From positions 744,001 through 808,000 of the forward strand of contig CBDDEC010000002.1 of NCBI GenBank assembly GCA_965226785.1: a stretch of DNA of 64,000 nucleotides. Direction: 5' to 3'. Source of the DNA: CBDDEC01 sp965226785. GTDB lineage: Bacteria > Chloroflexota > Dehalococcoidia > UBA2979. This document shows, piece after piece, positions 16,940 to 24,989 of the stretch (positions within the stretch are counted from its first letter, which is position 1; every line of letters begins with the position of its first letter). Both the position numbers and the translations under genes were made by a program. Under the pieces are notes generated by a model. The model was given only the letters and a program-made list of their open reading frames with translations. It searched no databases and was not told the DNA's origin.

Positions 16940-17752
16940 CTAGTGCTCCATTACCGAGCCGCCATTGATGTTGATCGACTGCCCGTGGATCCAGGCCGCC
17001 GCCGAGGTGCAGAGGTAGGCGATGAAGTCGCCGACTTCCTCGTCGGTGCCCCAGCGTGACACGGCCTCGGCGCGGCTCTCACGCAGCGTGTAGTCGCCCG
17101 GCCGCACCGAGTCCATCCGCGAGGTGTCGACCGCGCCCGGGCAGACGCAGTTCACGTTCACGCCGTGCGGTCCCAGCTCCCGCGCCAGCGATTGTGTCAT
17201 GCCCACCATCGCGAAGTTCGCCGCGTTGTATGCCAGGGTGTTCGCGCTGCCGCGCTTCCCGGCGGTGGAGGCGATGTTGACGATGGCGCCGCCGTCGCCG
17301 CGATCGATCAGGTGTGCCGCCACGGCGCGCGTGATCAGGTAGCTCCCGCGCACCTTGACGTCGAGCACGAGGTCGAACAGCTCCGGCGTCAGCTCGACGA
17401 TCGGCGTGCGGTCCTCACCGCGGGAGGCTGCGGCGTTGTTGACCAGGATATCGATGCGCCCGAACTCCTCCAGGGCGCGTGCAACCGCGTCGTTCACAGC
17501 CGCCTCCTCGCGCACATCGAATGCGAGCGGAAGCGCCTGCACGCCGTGTGCGCGCACCTCCTCGGCGGTGCTCTCGATGTCACGCCAGCCTGCCGCCTGC
17601 TCGTCAGGCGGGAACGTCGAGGGGTCGCGCCCGGTGCCGGTGACGACGACGTGCGCGCCCAGCTCCGCCAGCGCCACCGCTGCTGCGCGGCCGATGCCGC
17701 GCAGACGGCCTGCCCCCGTCACGATCGCGACCTGTCCGTCCAGCTCACCCAT
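16940..17752 (-). CDS. Short-chain dehydrogenase/reductase with altered catalytic lysine
   Basis: 270 residues from ATG at 17752, where GAGG lies 3 bases upstream and family homology starts; an ATG at 17761 is an alternative. Seen: cofactor motif T-G-A-G-R-L-R-G-I-G (12-21), D80-V, N105-N-A-A, the serine Ser162, and Tyr175. The motif reads Y-N-A-A-N, so the usual catalytic Lys is Asn179. The terminal I-N-G-G-S segment is normal. The protein may be inactive as a classical dehydrogenase or use another proton path. It is transcribed leftward towards the MocR gene and diverges from a VOC protein gene 168 bases away. Confidence 0.9.
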   Translation of the reverse strand: MGELDGQVAIVTGAGRLRGIGRAAAVALAELGAHVVVTGTGRDPSTFPPDEQAAGWRDIESTAEEVRAHGVQALPLAFDVREEAAVNDAVARALEEFGRIDILVNNAAASRGEDRTPIVELTPELFDLVLDVKVRGSYLITRAVAAHLIDRGDGGAIVNIASTAGKRGSANTLAYNAANFAMVGMTQSLARELGPHGVNVNCVCPGAVDTSRMDSVRPGDYTLRESRAEAVSRWGTDEEVGDFIAYLCTSAAAWIHGQSININGGSVMEH

Positions 17753-17920
17753 CGTCCTCATCCCCTCGTGCGTTCGTAGCGTCGAGGCGGCGAGTATGCA
17801 CGATCCGCAGGCGGGGAACGCTCCTGCTAGGCTCGCCGGGTCGAGAAAGCGTCGACAGGTTTCGTCGTACCAGCCCATGGCTCAACCGGTCAGCGCTCTC
17901 GGCCACAGGAGGAGACACCA

Positions 17921-18520
17921 ATGGCTCACCGCATCCTCGGTCTGGCAAAGATCAACCTGCGGGTGCTGGACTTGCCCGGCACCATCGAGCGCTTCGGCGA
18001 CCTGCTCGGCGCGGAGCCGCTGCACGACCGCGGCTCCGACACGATCGGCGCCTTCAACGGGGCCACGATGCGCGTCGGGGGTGATCTCGTCCTGGACGTG
18101 GTCGCGCCGAACGACTCCGCCGGCGAGCTGGCGCGCAGCATCGAGCGCCGCGGCGAGGGCATTGACTCGATCGCGCTCCTGATCGAGAACCTTGACGACA
18201 CGGCCGCGCACCTGGCGACCCTGGACGTCGAGCTCGTAAACCGCACGGAATACCACGGCACCCGCATCGCGTTCATCCACCCGAAGCAGGCCAGCGGCGT
18301 GCTGATCGAGCTGATCGAGCGGCGATCCGAGGGCTCGGACCAGCCGCGAGGTTCCCGCGCTACGCCCCGAGCGCCCGCGCTCTCTCCTCGATCGCTTCCA
18401 GGCTGCGACTGCCCGGCGCGGCACCCTCCGCCACCGCCTCGACAAGGAGCTGCTGCACCGCGCGGTTGTAGGGCGTGGGGACGCCATGCAGGGTGCCGAG
18501 CAACACGATCTCGCCGTTGA
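17921..18520 (+). CDS. VOC (glyoxalase/bleomycin-resistance) family protein, methylmalonyl-CoA epimerase-like
   Basis: The first about 137 residues form a vicinal-oxygen-chelate domain, similar to methylmalonyl-CoA epimerase in its ending (H-P-K-Q-A-S-G-V-L-I-E-L-I-E, which supplies the metal-binding Glu). The ATG follows a strong AGGAGG. The open frame does not stop where the family does: it continues about 60 residues of Arg/Pro-rich sequence, to 18520, across the 3' end of the convergent PanE-like gene. That tail is probably a non-functional read-out after loss of the original stop. The role as an epimerase is a guess; other VOC enzymes fit too. Confidence 0.78.
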   Translation: MAHRILGLAKINLRVLDLPGTIERFGDLLGAEPLHDRGSDTIGAFNGATMRVGGDLVLDVVAPNDSAGELARSIERRGEGIDSIALLIENLDDTAAHLATLDVELVNRTEYHGTRIAFIHPKQASGVLIELIERRSEGSDQPRGSRATPRAPALSPRSLPGCDCPARHPPPPPRQGAAAPRGCRAWGRHAGCRATRSRR

Positions 18521-19334
18521 GGTGATCGACCTCGACCGAGCCGGTGCCGCGCACCAGCCCCTGCCACGTCGAGCCGCCGACCCGCGGCGCGCCCTCGATC
18601 TCACCAACCGCGTAGTGCGGACGCGCCGCGGCGACGAGCTCCTCGAGCGGCATGTAGTCGATGCCCGCGGCCTCGTAGCAGGCCAGCGCCTCGGCGCGAA
18701 GCGCGCGGTGGATCCCACCAGCGTCACGCGTGTCCGCCAGCGCCTGCACTGCGTTGCCGAGGTTCATCAGCAGCTTCGCGTACTTCTTCCGCATCACCGC
18801 CTCGTCCGCCGTCGCCGCGAAATTCGCCGCTTCGAGGTGGGCGCAGAGCTCCTCGACGGTCGCGTCGAGGCCGCGCGGATAGCACCCCGCGTCGAGCACG
18901 CCCGAGCGCGGGATGCCGTGCAGCAGAACCTCGCCGGGTGTCAGGAACGTCGCGGGGAAGTTGATGAGCATTCCATAGACGCGCTCGAATCGCCGCGCAG
19001 CGATGCGCTCGTTCTCGACGCCGTTCTGGGCGCAGACGACGGGCACGCCTGGCCCGGCCGCGGCGAGCAGCTGGTCGAGCGCCGCGGCCGTGTCCTGGCT
19101 CTTGACCGTCAGCAACACCACCTCGTCGCCGCGCCATCCCACCTCCGAGGGGTCGCCGACCGCCGTCACCTCGAGCGTCACGTCCTGCTCCGGCGTGCGC
19201 AGGCGCAGGCCTTGTTGCTGCATGCGTTCGAGGTGCGCGCCGCGCGCGATCAGTGTGACGTCGAAGCCCGCCAGGGCGAGCCGCGCGCCGATGCCGCCAC
19301 CGATGCCGCCCGCGCCGAGGATGACGTGATGCAC
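18360..19334 (-). CDS. Ketopantoate reductase family (PanE/ApbA) protein
   Basis: 324 residues, the usual length, starting at GTG 19334. Seen: nucleotide motif G-A-G-G-I-G-G-G-I-G near residue 7, the V-K-S segment after L-L-T (V-L-L-T-V-K-S-Q-D), A-Q-N-G-V-E-N-E (N98-G), the catalytic-type lysine in M-R-K-K-Y-A-K-L-L-M-N-L-G-N, and the C-terminal S-T-W-Q-G-L and N-G-E-I-V segments of ketopantoate reductases. NADPH-dependent reduction of a 2-keto acid lactone-like substrate is expected. The position at the end of a catabolic operon (CoA-transferase gene 43 bases upstream) suggests a degradative paralogue rather than pantothenate synthesis. Confidence 0.9.
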   Translation of the reverse strand: MHHVILGAGGIGGGIGARLALAGFDVTLIARGAHLERMQQQGLRLRTPEQDVTLEVTAVGDPSEVGWRGDEVVLLTVKSQDTAAALDQLLAAAGPGVPVVCAQNGVENERIAARRFERVYGMLINFPATFLTPGEVLLHGIPRSGVLDAGCYPRGLDATVEELCAHLEAANFAATADEAVMRKKYAKLLMNLGNAVQALADTRDAGGIHRALRAEALACYEAAGIDYMPLEELVAAARPHYAVGEIEGAPRVGGSTWQGLVRGTGSVEVDHLNGEIVLLGTLHGVPTPYNRAVQQLLVEAVAEGAAPGSRSLEAIEERARALGA

Positions 19335-19377
19335 GCGAAGTCCGTTCTAGCCGTCGCCGGATGACGCTGCGGCGAGG

Positions 19378-21825
19378 CTACGACAGCGCGCCCGCGGCTG
19401 CCGCCTCGACGATCGTCGCGTCGTCGAGGTCCAACAGCTCCCGCAGGACGTACGCCGTGTGCTCGCCGAGGACCGGTGCCGGCCCGAGCAGCGATCGTTG
19501 CTTGGCCGAGAAGCGGGTGACCAGTCCGTCGTAGGGCGTCGGGCCCATCTCGGCATGGTCCAGCGTCACAAAGAAGCCGCGCTCGGCGATCTGCGGGTCC
19601 TCGTAGAGGTCGGTCGGAAACTGGCAGACGGCCGCCGGCGTGCCGGCGGCCAACAGCTCCGCCTCCGCCTCGTACGGCTCGCGGTCCCCGCACCACGTGG
19701 TAAGTGCGGCGTCGATCTCCGACTCGTGTGCACGCCGGCCCTCGAGGTCGAGCGCAGCGAGTTCGCCGAGACCCCCGACGGTCGCAGCGAGCGCCTGCCA
19801 CTGCTGGTTCGTTTCGCAGCTGATCGCGACGTACCGCTGTACGCCGCGCGTCGCGTAGACGCCATGCGGGCACTCGGTCAGCGAGTCGAGCCCGTGCCGC
19901 ATGGGGAGGCGGCCGTTGACGGTGTAGTCGAGCATCAGCGGCTCCATGAAGCGGACGCCGGTCTCGACCTGCGCCAGGTCGATGTGCTGCCCGAGACCGG
20001 TGCGGCGGCGCTCGAAGATGGCGGCCGCGAGCGCCGCGACGCAGAAATGCGGTGCGATCATGTCGGTGTACGCGCCCCAGGTGCCGGAGGGCGGCCGGTC
20101 TGGCCAGCCCGTCAGCCCGTGCAGCCCCGCCAGCGCAGCGCCCTGCTGACCGAAGCCGGCGAACGTGCGGTACGGCCCGGTTTGCCCGAGCAGGCAAGTC
20201 GAGAACCAGATGAGGTCGGGGCGCTTGGCCCGAATCGTCTCCTGGTCGAGCCCGAGGCGTGTCATGGTGCCCGGCGTGAAACTCTCGGTGACGACGTCGG
20301 CCCAGTCGATCAGTTTGCGGGCGATCGCCAACCCCTCGGGCGTCGCGAGGTTCGCGGCCAGACCGAGCTTCGAGGAGTTGTAGTCGGCAAAGAACTGGCC
20401 GCGGTCGAGTCCCGGAATGCCGTCCTTCGCCGGCTGTGCCAGACGCAAGATGTCGGGACGCGTCGCGCTCTCGAGGTGCACCACCGTCGCGCCGTGGTCG
20501 GCCAGCGCCTTCGCGCTGATCGGCCCCACGCCAATCCAGCTGAAGTCCGCCACCTTGATGTCAGCGAACGCCTCGCCGAGCCGGTCGCCGGACGGCGTTC
20601 CGATGGGCAGCGGCACCTCTCGGCGCGCGCCGTCGAGGATCCCGCGTGCCTCGTCGAGCTCCGGCGCCGGACGCGGATCCGCAAGCGGCGTGCGTGACAT
20701 GACGGCAAAGCGACCGGGGTGGTCGCGGCCCGCCACTTCGCTCCAGTACCCGCGCTCGCGCAGTTGCGGGTCGTTCCACAGATCCTCGGCCGTGCGCACG
20801 CCGGCGATCTGCAGGTCGTGCCCGGCGGCGAAGGCCATGATCTCGGCCTTGGTGCGCGCCGCGAAGAACGCGACCATCGCCTCCATGGCGCGCGGGAGCG
20901 TTTCGAGGGGCACGAGGAAGCCTGCGGCGCCGACGAGTCCGCCCGACCAGTCGAGGGCGGCCAGCTCATCGTCGAGCTCGCCCGCCTCGAGTTGTTCCGC
21001 CATCACAAAGGCAACGACGCGCTGCGCGTACCGGCCTGCCCCCACGCCGGCGAGCACCCAGCCGTCGTCGAGGGTCTCGAACCGGTTACGCCCCATCGGC
21101 ACCGGCGTCTCGGCGACCTCGTCGCGCGTCTCGCACGTGTTCGGCGGGTTGCCGCCGACGTTCGGCGGAAAGCCCGTCGAGTGCAGCAGCGTCCAGATGA
21201 TCGCCTCCTGCATCGAGGTGTCGAGGTGCTGGCCGAGGCCGGAGAGTGCCCGTTCGTTGAGCGCGATGATGCTGTCGGCGGCCGCCCGCGCCGAGGCGTG
21301 GAACGCCGCCTGCGGGTAGCCGACCGGGATGGGCGGGCGATCACCATCGCCCTGAAGCACGACGAGGCCACCGGCCGCCTCGATGGTCAGCTCCGTCGCC
21401 GGCCAGTCCGCCTTCGGCCCCTGCTGCCCGAACGGCGTGATCGAGGTGTAAACGAGCTGCGGGTTGACCGCACGGAGCTCCGCCTCGCCCAGACCCCACG
21501 CCGCCATCTGTCCCGGCGCGAACGACTCGATCAAGATGTCCGCTTCGCGCACTGCCTCCCGCAGCCGGTCACGCCCCTCGGACGTCGCCAGGTCGAGCAC
21601 GAGACTGCGCTTGCCAATGCCCATCGCCGCCCAGTACAGCGACTCGCCGTGCTGCGGCCCTGGGCGCTCGTCGAAGGGCGGCCGGCGGCGGCCGGAAGCG
21701 CCCTCGGGCGGCTCGATCTTGACCACCTCCGCGCCGAAGTCAGCAAGGATGCGCCCGGCCATCTCCCCGCGCTCGGTCGCGAGGTCGAGCACGCGCACAC
21801 CCTCGAGCGCCCCGCCCGCCATCAC
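19378..21825 (-). CDS. Fused tandem class III CoA-transferase (two CaiB/BaiF domains)
   Basis: 815 residues, twice the usual size: domain 1 about 1-385 and domain 2 about 405-815. Each has the L-A-D-F/H-G-A-x-V-V strand, a G-L-G-Q-H-x-D segment and a closing helix; domain 2 ends L-G-E-H-T-A-Y-V-L. The catalytic Asp is present in domain 2 (A-Y-T-D-M-I-A-P-H) but domain 1 has Ala at that place (Y-P-Q-A-A-F-H-A-S), so domain 1 probably has a structural role. Class III enzymes are interlocked dimers, so a fusion can serve as a covalent pseudo-dimer. GTG 21825 and ATG 21822 are alternative starts. In an operon with two LLM oxidoreductases. Confidence 0.93.
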   Translation of the reverse strand: MMAGGALEGVRVLDLATERGEMAGRILADFGAEVVKIEPPEGASGRRRPPFDERPGPQHGESLYWAAMGIGKRSLVLDLATSEGRDRLREAVREADILIESFAPGQMAAWGLGEAELRAVNPQLVYTSITPFGQQGPKADWPATELTIEAAGGLVVLQGDGDRPPIPVGYPQAAFHASARAAADSIIALNERALSGLGQHLDTSMQEAIIWTLLHSTGFPPNVGGNPPNTCETRDEVAETPVPMGRNRFETLDDGWVLAGVGAGRYAQRVVAFVMAEQLEAGELDDELAALDWSGGLVGAAGFLVPLETLPRAMEAMVAFFAARTKAEIMAFAAGHDLQIAGVRTAEDLWNDPQLRERGYWSEVAGRDHPGRFAVMSRTPLADPRPAPELDEARGILDGARREVPLPIGTPSGDRLGEAFADIKVADFSWIGVGPISAKALADHGATVVHLESATRPDILRLAQPAKDGIPGLDRGQFFADYNSSKLGLAANLATPEGLAIARKLIDWADVVTESFTPGTMTRLGLDQETIRAKRPDLIWFSTCLLGQTGPYRTFAGFGQQGAALAGLHGLTGWPDRPPSGTWGAYTDMIAPHFCVAALAAAIFERRRTGLGQHIDLAQVETGVRFMEPLMLDYTVNGRLPMRHGLDSLTECPHGVYATRGVQRYVAISCETNQQWQALAATVGGLGELAALDLEGRRAHESEIDAALTTWCGDREPYEAEAELLAAGTPAAVCQFPTDLYEDPQIAERGFFVTLDHAEMGPTPYDGLVTRFSAKQRSLLGPAPVLGEHTAYVLRELLDLDDATIVEAAAAGALS

Positions 21826-21870
21826 GCGCCCGGCCGGTTGCCGGTCGAGGTGGTTACCCGACGTCCCACG

Positions 21871-22917
21871 TCAGTCGTTCGGGCGGAGGTCGACGATGTC
21901 GGCCATCAGCTCAAGGGTCTCGGGTTGCGCACTGTTGATCGTCAGGCCCGTCACGCCGCTGTCGCGCCACTGCGGCCAACGCTCCTTGATGCGGGCGACC
22001 GGGCCGACCAGCGAGCCCTCGTCGAGGTACTCGTCGGGGACCTCCTCGAGTGCCTCGGCCTTGCGGCCGGCGAGGTAGAGTTCCTGGATGCGCTCGGCGG
22101 CCTCGCCGTAGCCACGCTTGATCATCTGGTTCTTGTGGAAGTTCACGTCGCGGTGGCCCATGCCGCCGACGTAGAGCGCGACGCCAGCCTTCTGTCGGCG
22201 CAGCGCCGAGGCGATGTCGTCTGTCACGGTGACCGAAACGCCCGCCTGGATCTCGAAGTCGTCCATCGACTTGCCGCCGCCCGCACGCTCGAAGCCCTCC
22301 TCGATCCAGGCCATGTACTCGGGCATGCGCCGAGGGATGAAGCCGAGCGGGAGGATGCCGTCGCCGTATTGCGCGGCGAGACGGACGTTCGACTCACTGC
22401 CACTGCCGAGCCAGATCGGCAGGTCGGGGTTGGTGTGCAAGATCGACTTCAGCGGCTTGCCGATGCCCAGCGACCGCTCGCCGCGGAACGGCAGCTGGTA
22501 CTCCGGCCCGTCGTGCGTCACCGGCTCCTCGCGAGCGAAGACCTTCTTCATGATCTGCATGTAGTCGCGCAGCTTGTAGTACGGCCGGCCCCACGGCTGG
22601 CCGTACCAGCCCTCCACGATCTGGGGTCCCGAGACGCCGAGGCCGGCGATCACGCGACCACCACCGGCCATCGCGTCGACGGTTTGCACCTCCATCGCCG
22701 TCGCCGCCGGTGTGCGCGCCGCGACCTGGATGATCCCGGTGCCCAGGCGAATCTTCGAGGTCAGCGCGGCGATGTAGGCCAGCGGTGTGATGGCGTCCGA
22801 GCCGTAGGCCTCCGCCGTCCACACGGAGTCGTATCCGAGCCGCTCCGCCTGCAGGATCCTGTCGATCGGTATCGACATCTGCGGGCCGGAGTATCCAACC
22901 GAGATCCCGAGCTTCAT
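21871..22917 (-). CDS. LLM-class (luciferase-like) flavin/F420-dependent oxidoreductase
   Basis: 348 residues forming a bacterial luciferase-type TIM barrel. Seen: M-K-L-G-I-S-V-G-Y at the start, A-E-R-L-G-Y-D-S-V-W-T-A-E (about 24-36), I-R-L-G-T-G-I-I-Q-V-A, and R-V-I-A-G-L-G-V-S-G-P-Q, which resembles the F420-dependent methylene-H4MPT reductase and mycobacterial LLM subgroup. A flavin or F420 hydride acceptor is expected; the substrate cannot be inferred. A GGGGGAAG ribosome site precedes the ATG. It lies between the fused CoA-transferase and a second LLM gene, suggesting a two-step oxidation feeding CoA activation. Confidence 0.9.
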   Translation of the reverse strand: MKLGISVGYSGPQMSIPIDRILQAERLGYDSVWTAEAYGSDAITPLAYIAALTSKIRLGTGIIQVAARTPAATAMEVQTVDAMAGGGRVIAGLGVSGPQIVEGWYGQPWGRPYYKLRDYMQIMKKVFAREEPVTHDGPEYQLPFRGERSLGIGKPLKSILHTNPDLPIWLGSGSESNVRLAAQYGDGILPLGFIPRRMPEYMAWIEEGFERAGGGKSMDDFEIQAGVSVTVTDDIASALRRQKAGVALYVGGMGHRDVNFHKNQMIKRGYGEAAERIQELYLAGRKAEALEEVPDEYLDEGSLVGPVARIKERWPQWRDSGVTGLTINSAQPETLELMADIVDLRPND

Positions 22918-22974
22918 CCGTCGCTTCCCCCCTCGAGGTTGCGTTAGCGCCTCACACGGAGCCCTGTCAGCGGG

Positions 22975-24000
22975 CTACTCGCGGAAGTGCGGCGCGACCT
23001 CGGATGCAAACATCGTCATCGACAGGCGCACCAACTCTGGGTCCATCGAGCCGACCTGGAACACGCAGTTCAGTTGGTCAATGTCCGCGACGCTGGCATA
23101 CGCCTCGAGCTTGCGGGCCACCGTATCCGGATTGCCCGATAGCGTCCGCTCCTCGAACACCTCCCCGAGGCTCGCCTCCCCCTCGAACGGGAGCGGAGAC
23201 GAAACGCCAGAGACGACCTGCTCGGTGCCACCGCGCAGCGCGGTGGCCTGGCGCGTCTGGTACAGGAAGTGCTCGGCCTGCGCCGCCGCCTCCTCGTCCG
23301 TCGGCGCGACGCAGATCTGCGCCTGCACACCGAGGACGCGCGGGGCGTCCGGGTACTTTGCCAGCGCATCCTGGTAGGCGTTCCAGCCCTCCTCGAGCGT
23401 GGCGAGCGGTCGCCCGGAGTTCGTGGTGAAGGCGTTGAGGCCCAGCCGCGCCGCCAGGTCGAACGACTCCGGCGTGTGCGCCGCCAGCCAGATCGGCGGG
23501 CGCGGCTGTTGCAACGGAGCCGGCACCACGGTCGTCTCCGGAATCTCGAATTGCTCGCTTGACCACTCGAACGCCTCGCCGCTGAGGGCGCGCAGCAAGA
23601 TCTCGAGCGACTCGTCCGTACGCGCCCGCGCCTGATCGAAGGTCAGGCCGAAGCGGCGGAACTCGAATGGCTGGTAGCCCCGCGCCACACCGACTTCGAG
23701 CCGGCCGCCCGTCAGGTGGTCGGTCAGCGCGATGTCCTCGGCGACGCGCAGCGGGTGCCAGAACGGCAGCACGAGGACCGCCGTGCCGATGCGCACGCGC
23801 TCGGTGATCGCCGCCGCGCGCGTCGCCAGCAGCAGCGGGTTCGGGATGTAGCCATAGTTCGAGAAGTGGTGCTCGGCGAACCACACGGAGTCGTACCCGA
23901 CCTCTTCCGCCAGCACGATGTACTCCTCGAGGCGCGCAAATACCGCCGAGGGATCCTCACGCGCCGGCGAGCCGGAGAGAAAGAACGCACCGAAGTTCAC
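22975..24000 (-). CDS. LLM-class flavin-dependent monooxygenase
   Basis: 341 residues, luciferase-like TIM barrel closer to the FMN-dependent alkanal or sulfonate monooxygenases: A-E-E-V-G-Y-D-S-V-W-F-A-E-H-H-F (about 31-46), R-V-R-I-G-T-A-V-L-V-L-P, G-R-L-E-V-G-V-A-R-G-Y and P-P-I-W-L-A-A-H-T. Its ATG at 24000 overlaps the stop of the SDR gene (ends at 23997) by 4 bases, so it is translationally coupled. It is clearly a different subtype from the neighbouring LLM at 21871, in line with two distinct substrates or sequential steps. Substrate unknown. Confidence 0.9.
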   Translation of the reverse strand: MNFGAFFLSGSPAREDPSAVFARLEEYIVLAEEVGYDSVWFAEHHFSNYGYIPNPLLLATRAAAITERVRIGTAVLVLPFWHPLRVAEDIALTDHLTGGRLEVGVARGYQPFEFRRFGLTFDQARARTDESLEILLRALSGEAFEWSSEQFEIPETTVVPAPLQQPRPPIWLAAHTPESFDLAARLGLNAFTTNSGRPLATLEEGWNAYQDALAKYPDAPRVLGVQAQICVAPTDEEAAAQAEHFLYQTRQATALRGGTEQVVSGVSSPLPFEGEASLGEVFEERTLSGNPDTVARKLEAYASVADIDQLNCVFQVGSMDPELVRLSMTMFASEVAPHFRE

Positions 24001-24833
24001 GCGCCACCATCCACGCGCACGTCCGCCGCGTCGAGGCTGTCGGCGATGCGTGCGAAGCGAGCCTCGATGCGGCCGCGCGAGTCATCGTGCGTGAAGATGA
24101 ACGGCTCGTTCGTCGCGATCGCGTCCAGCACTGCTGCCGCGACCGGGTCCGCCGCCATCGCCTGCGCGACGCGCACGGGCACCGGCGCGCGGTGCCCCTC
24201 GCCCAGGCCCGCAGGCCGGTTGCGCTCGGCGTCGAAGATGCCCGTCGAGACCGTGCCCGGACAGAGCACCGTCACGCCGATGCCCTCGGCAGACAGCTCC
24301 TGGCGCAGCACTTCGCTGTAGACGACGACCGCGGCCTTCGAGGCGCTGTATGCGCCGAGGCTGGCGTCGTTACGCGGAGCGAGGCCTGCCATCGAGCCGG
24401 TGTTCATGATGTGCGCGTTGGGCGCGTGTGTGCGGAGCTGCGGCAGGAACGTGCGGACACCCTCGACGACGCCCAGCAGGTTGACGCCCAGCGTCCACGT
24501 CCAGTCCCCGTCGTCCGAGTCATCGAGATCGGCGCGCGTCATCACGCCCGCGTTGTTGACCAGCAGCTGCGCCGGGCCGAACGCGCGCTCCGTCGCTTCC
24601 GCGAGCGAGGCCCACGAGGTCTGCAGGCTGACGTCAGTGGGGTGCGCCAGAGCCTGGCCGCCTGCTGCTTCGACCGCCGCCACCGCCGCGGCGAGGCCGT
24701 CCGCGTCGACATCAGCCAGTACGACACGGCCGTCCCGGGCTCCGAGCGCCACCGCAATGGCGCGTCCGATACCACTTGCGGCGCCGGTCACGACCGACAC
24801 ACACCCCTCGACGTTCAGACCGCCCTCGGGCAT
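23997..24833 (-). CDS. Short-chain dehydrogenase/reductase
   Basis: 278 residues from ATG at 24833; longer frame upstream is not family-like. All classical SDR elements are present: T-G-A-A-S-G-I-G (16-23), D41, N93-N-A-G, Ser147, and Tyr162-x-x-x-Lys166 (A-Y-S-A-S-K). This contrasts with the SDR at 16940. It is expected to oxidise an alcohol or reduce a ketone with NAD(P). It is the first gene of the leftward operon and diverges from the carboxyltransferase gene 156 bases away. A C-terminal D-D-S-R-G-R-I-E-A-R tail is unremarkable. Confidence 0.9.
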   Translation of the reverse strand: MPEGGLNVEGCVSVVTGAASGIGRAIAVALGARDGRVVLADVDADGLAAAVAAVEAAGGQALAHPTDVSLQTSWASLAEATERAFGPAQLLVNNAGVMTRADLDDSDDGDWTWTLGVNLLGVVEGVRTFLPQLRTHAPNAHIMNTGSMAGLAPRNDASLGAYSASKAAVVVYSEVLRQELSAEGIGVTVLCPGTVSTGIFDAERNRPAGLGEGHRAPVPVRVAQAMAADPVAAAVLDAIATNEPFIFTHDDSRGRIEARFARIADSLDAADVRVDGGA

Positions 24834-24989
24834 GGCACTGCTCCCATTCCGGCCGCGCCTGCGACCGCGCCGATGATAGCGGGCTGTCCGAGGCTGGGAC
24901 CACGACAGCGTGCCCGGAGCGCAGGCAGGTCGTAGCATCGCCGCGGGACGCACAGGCCGATAGCGCCCTGACCGCGCGAGGAGGTTGAC

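Noticed and set aside
17921..18360. Confident naming of the VOC protein as methylmalonyl-CoA epimerase
   Set aside because: Only the ending resembles it; no methylmalonyl-CoA mutase gene is near, and VOC families are hard to tell apart.
20719..22947. 742-codon open frame on the plus strand
   Set aside because: Antisense shadow of the double CoA-transferase and LLM genes; composition is Arg/Asp/His-rich without any motif.
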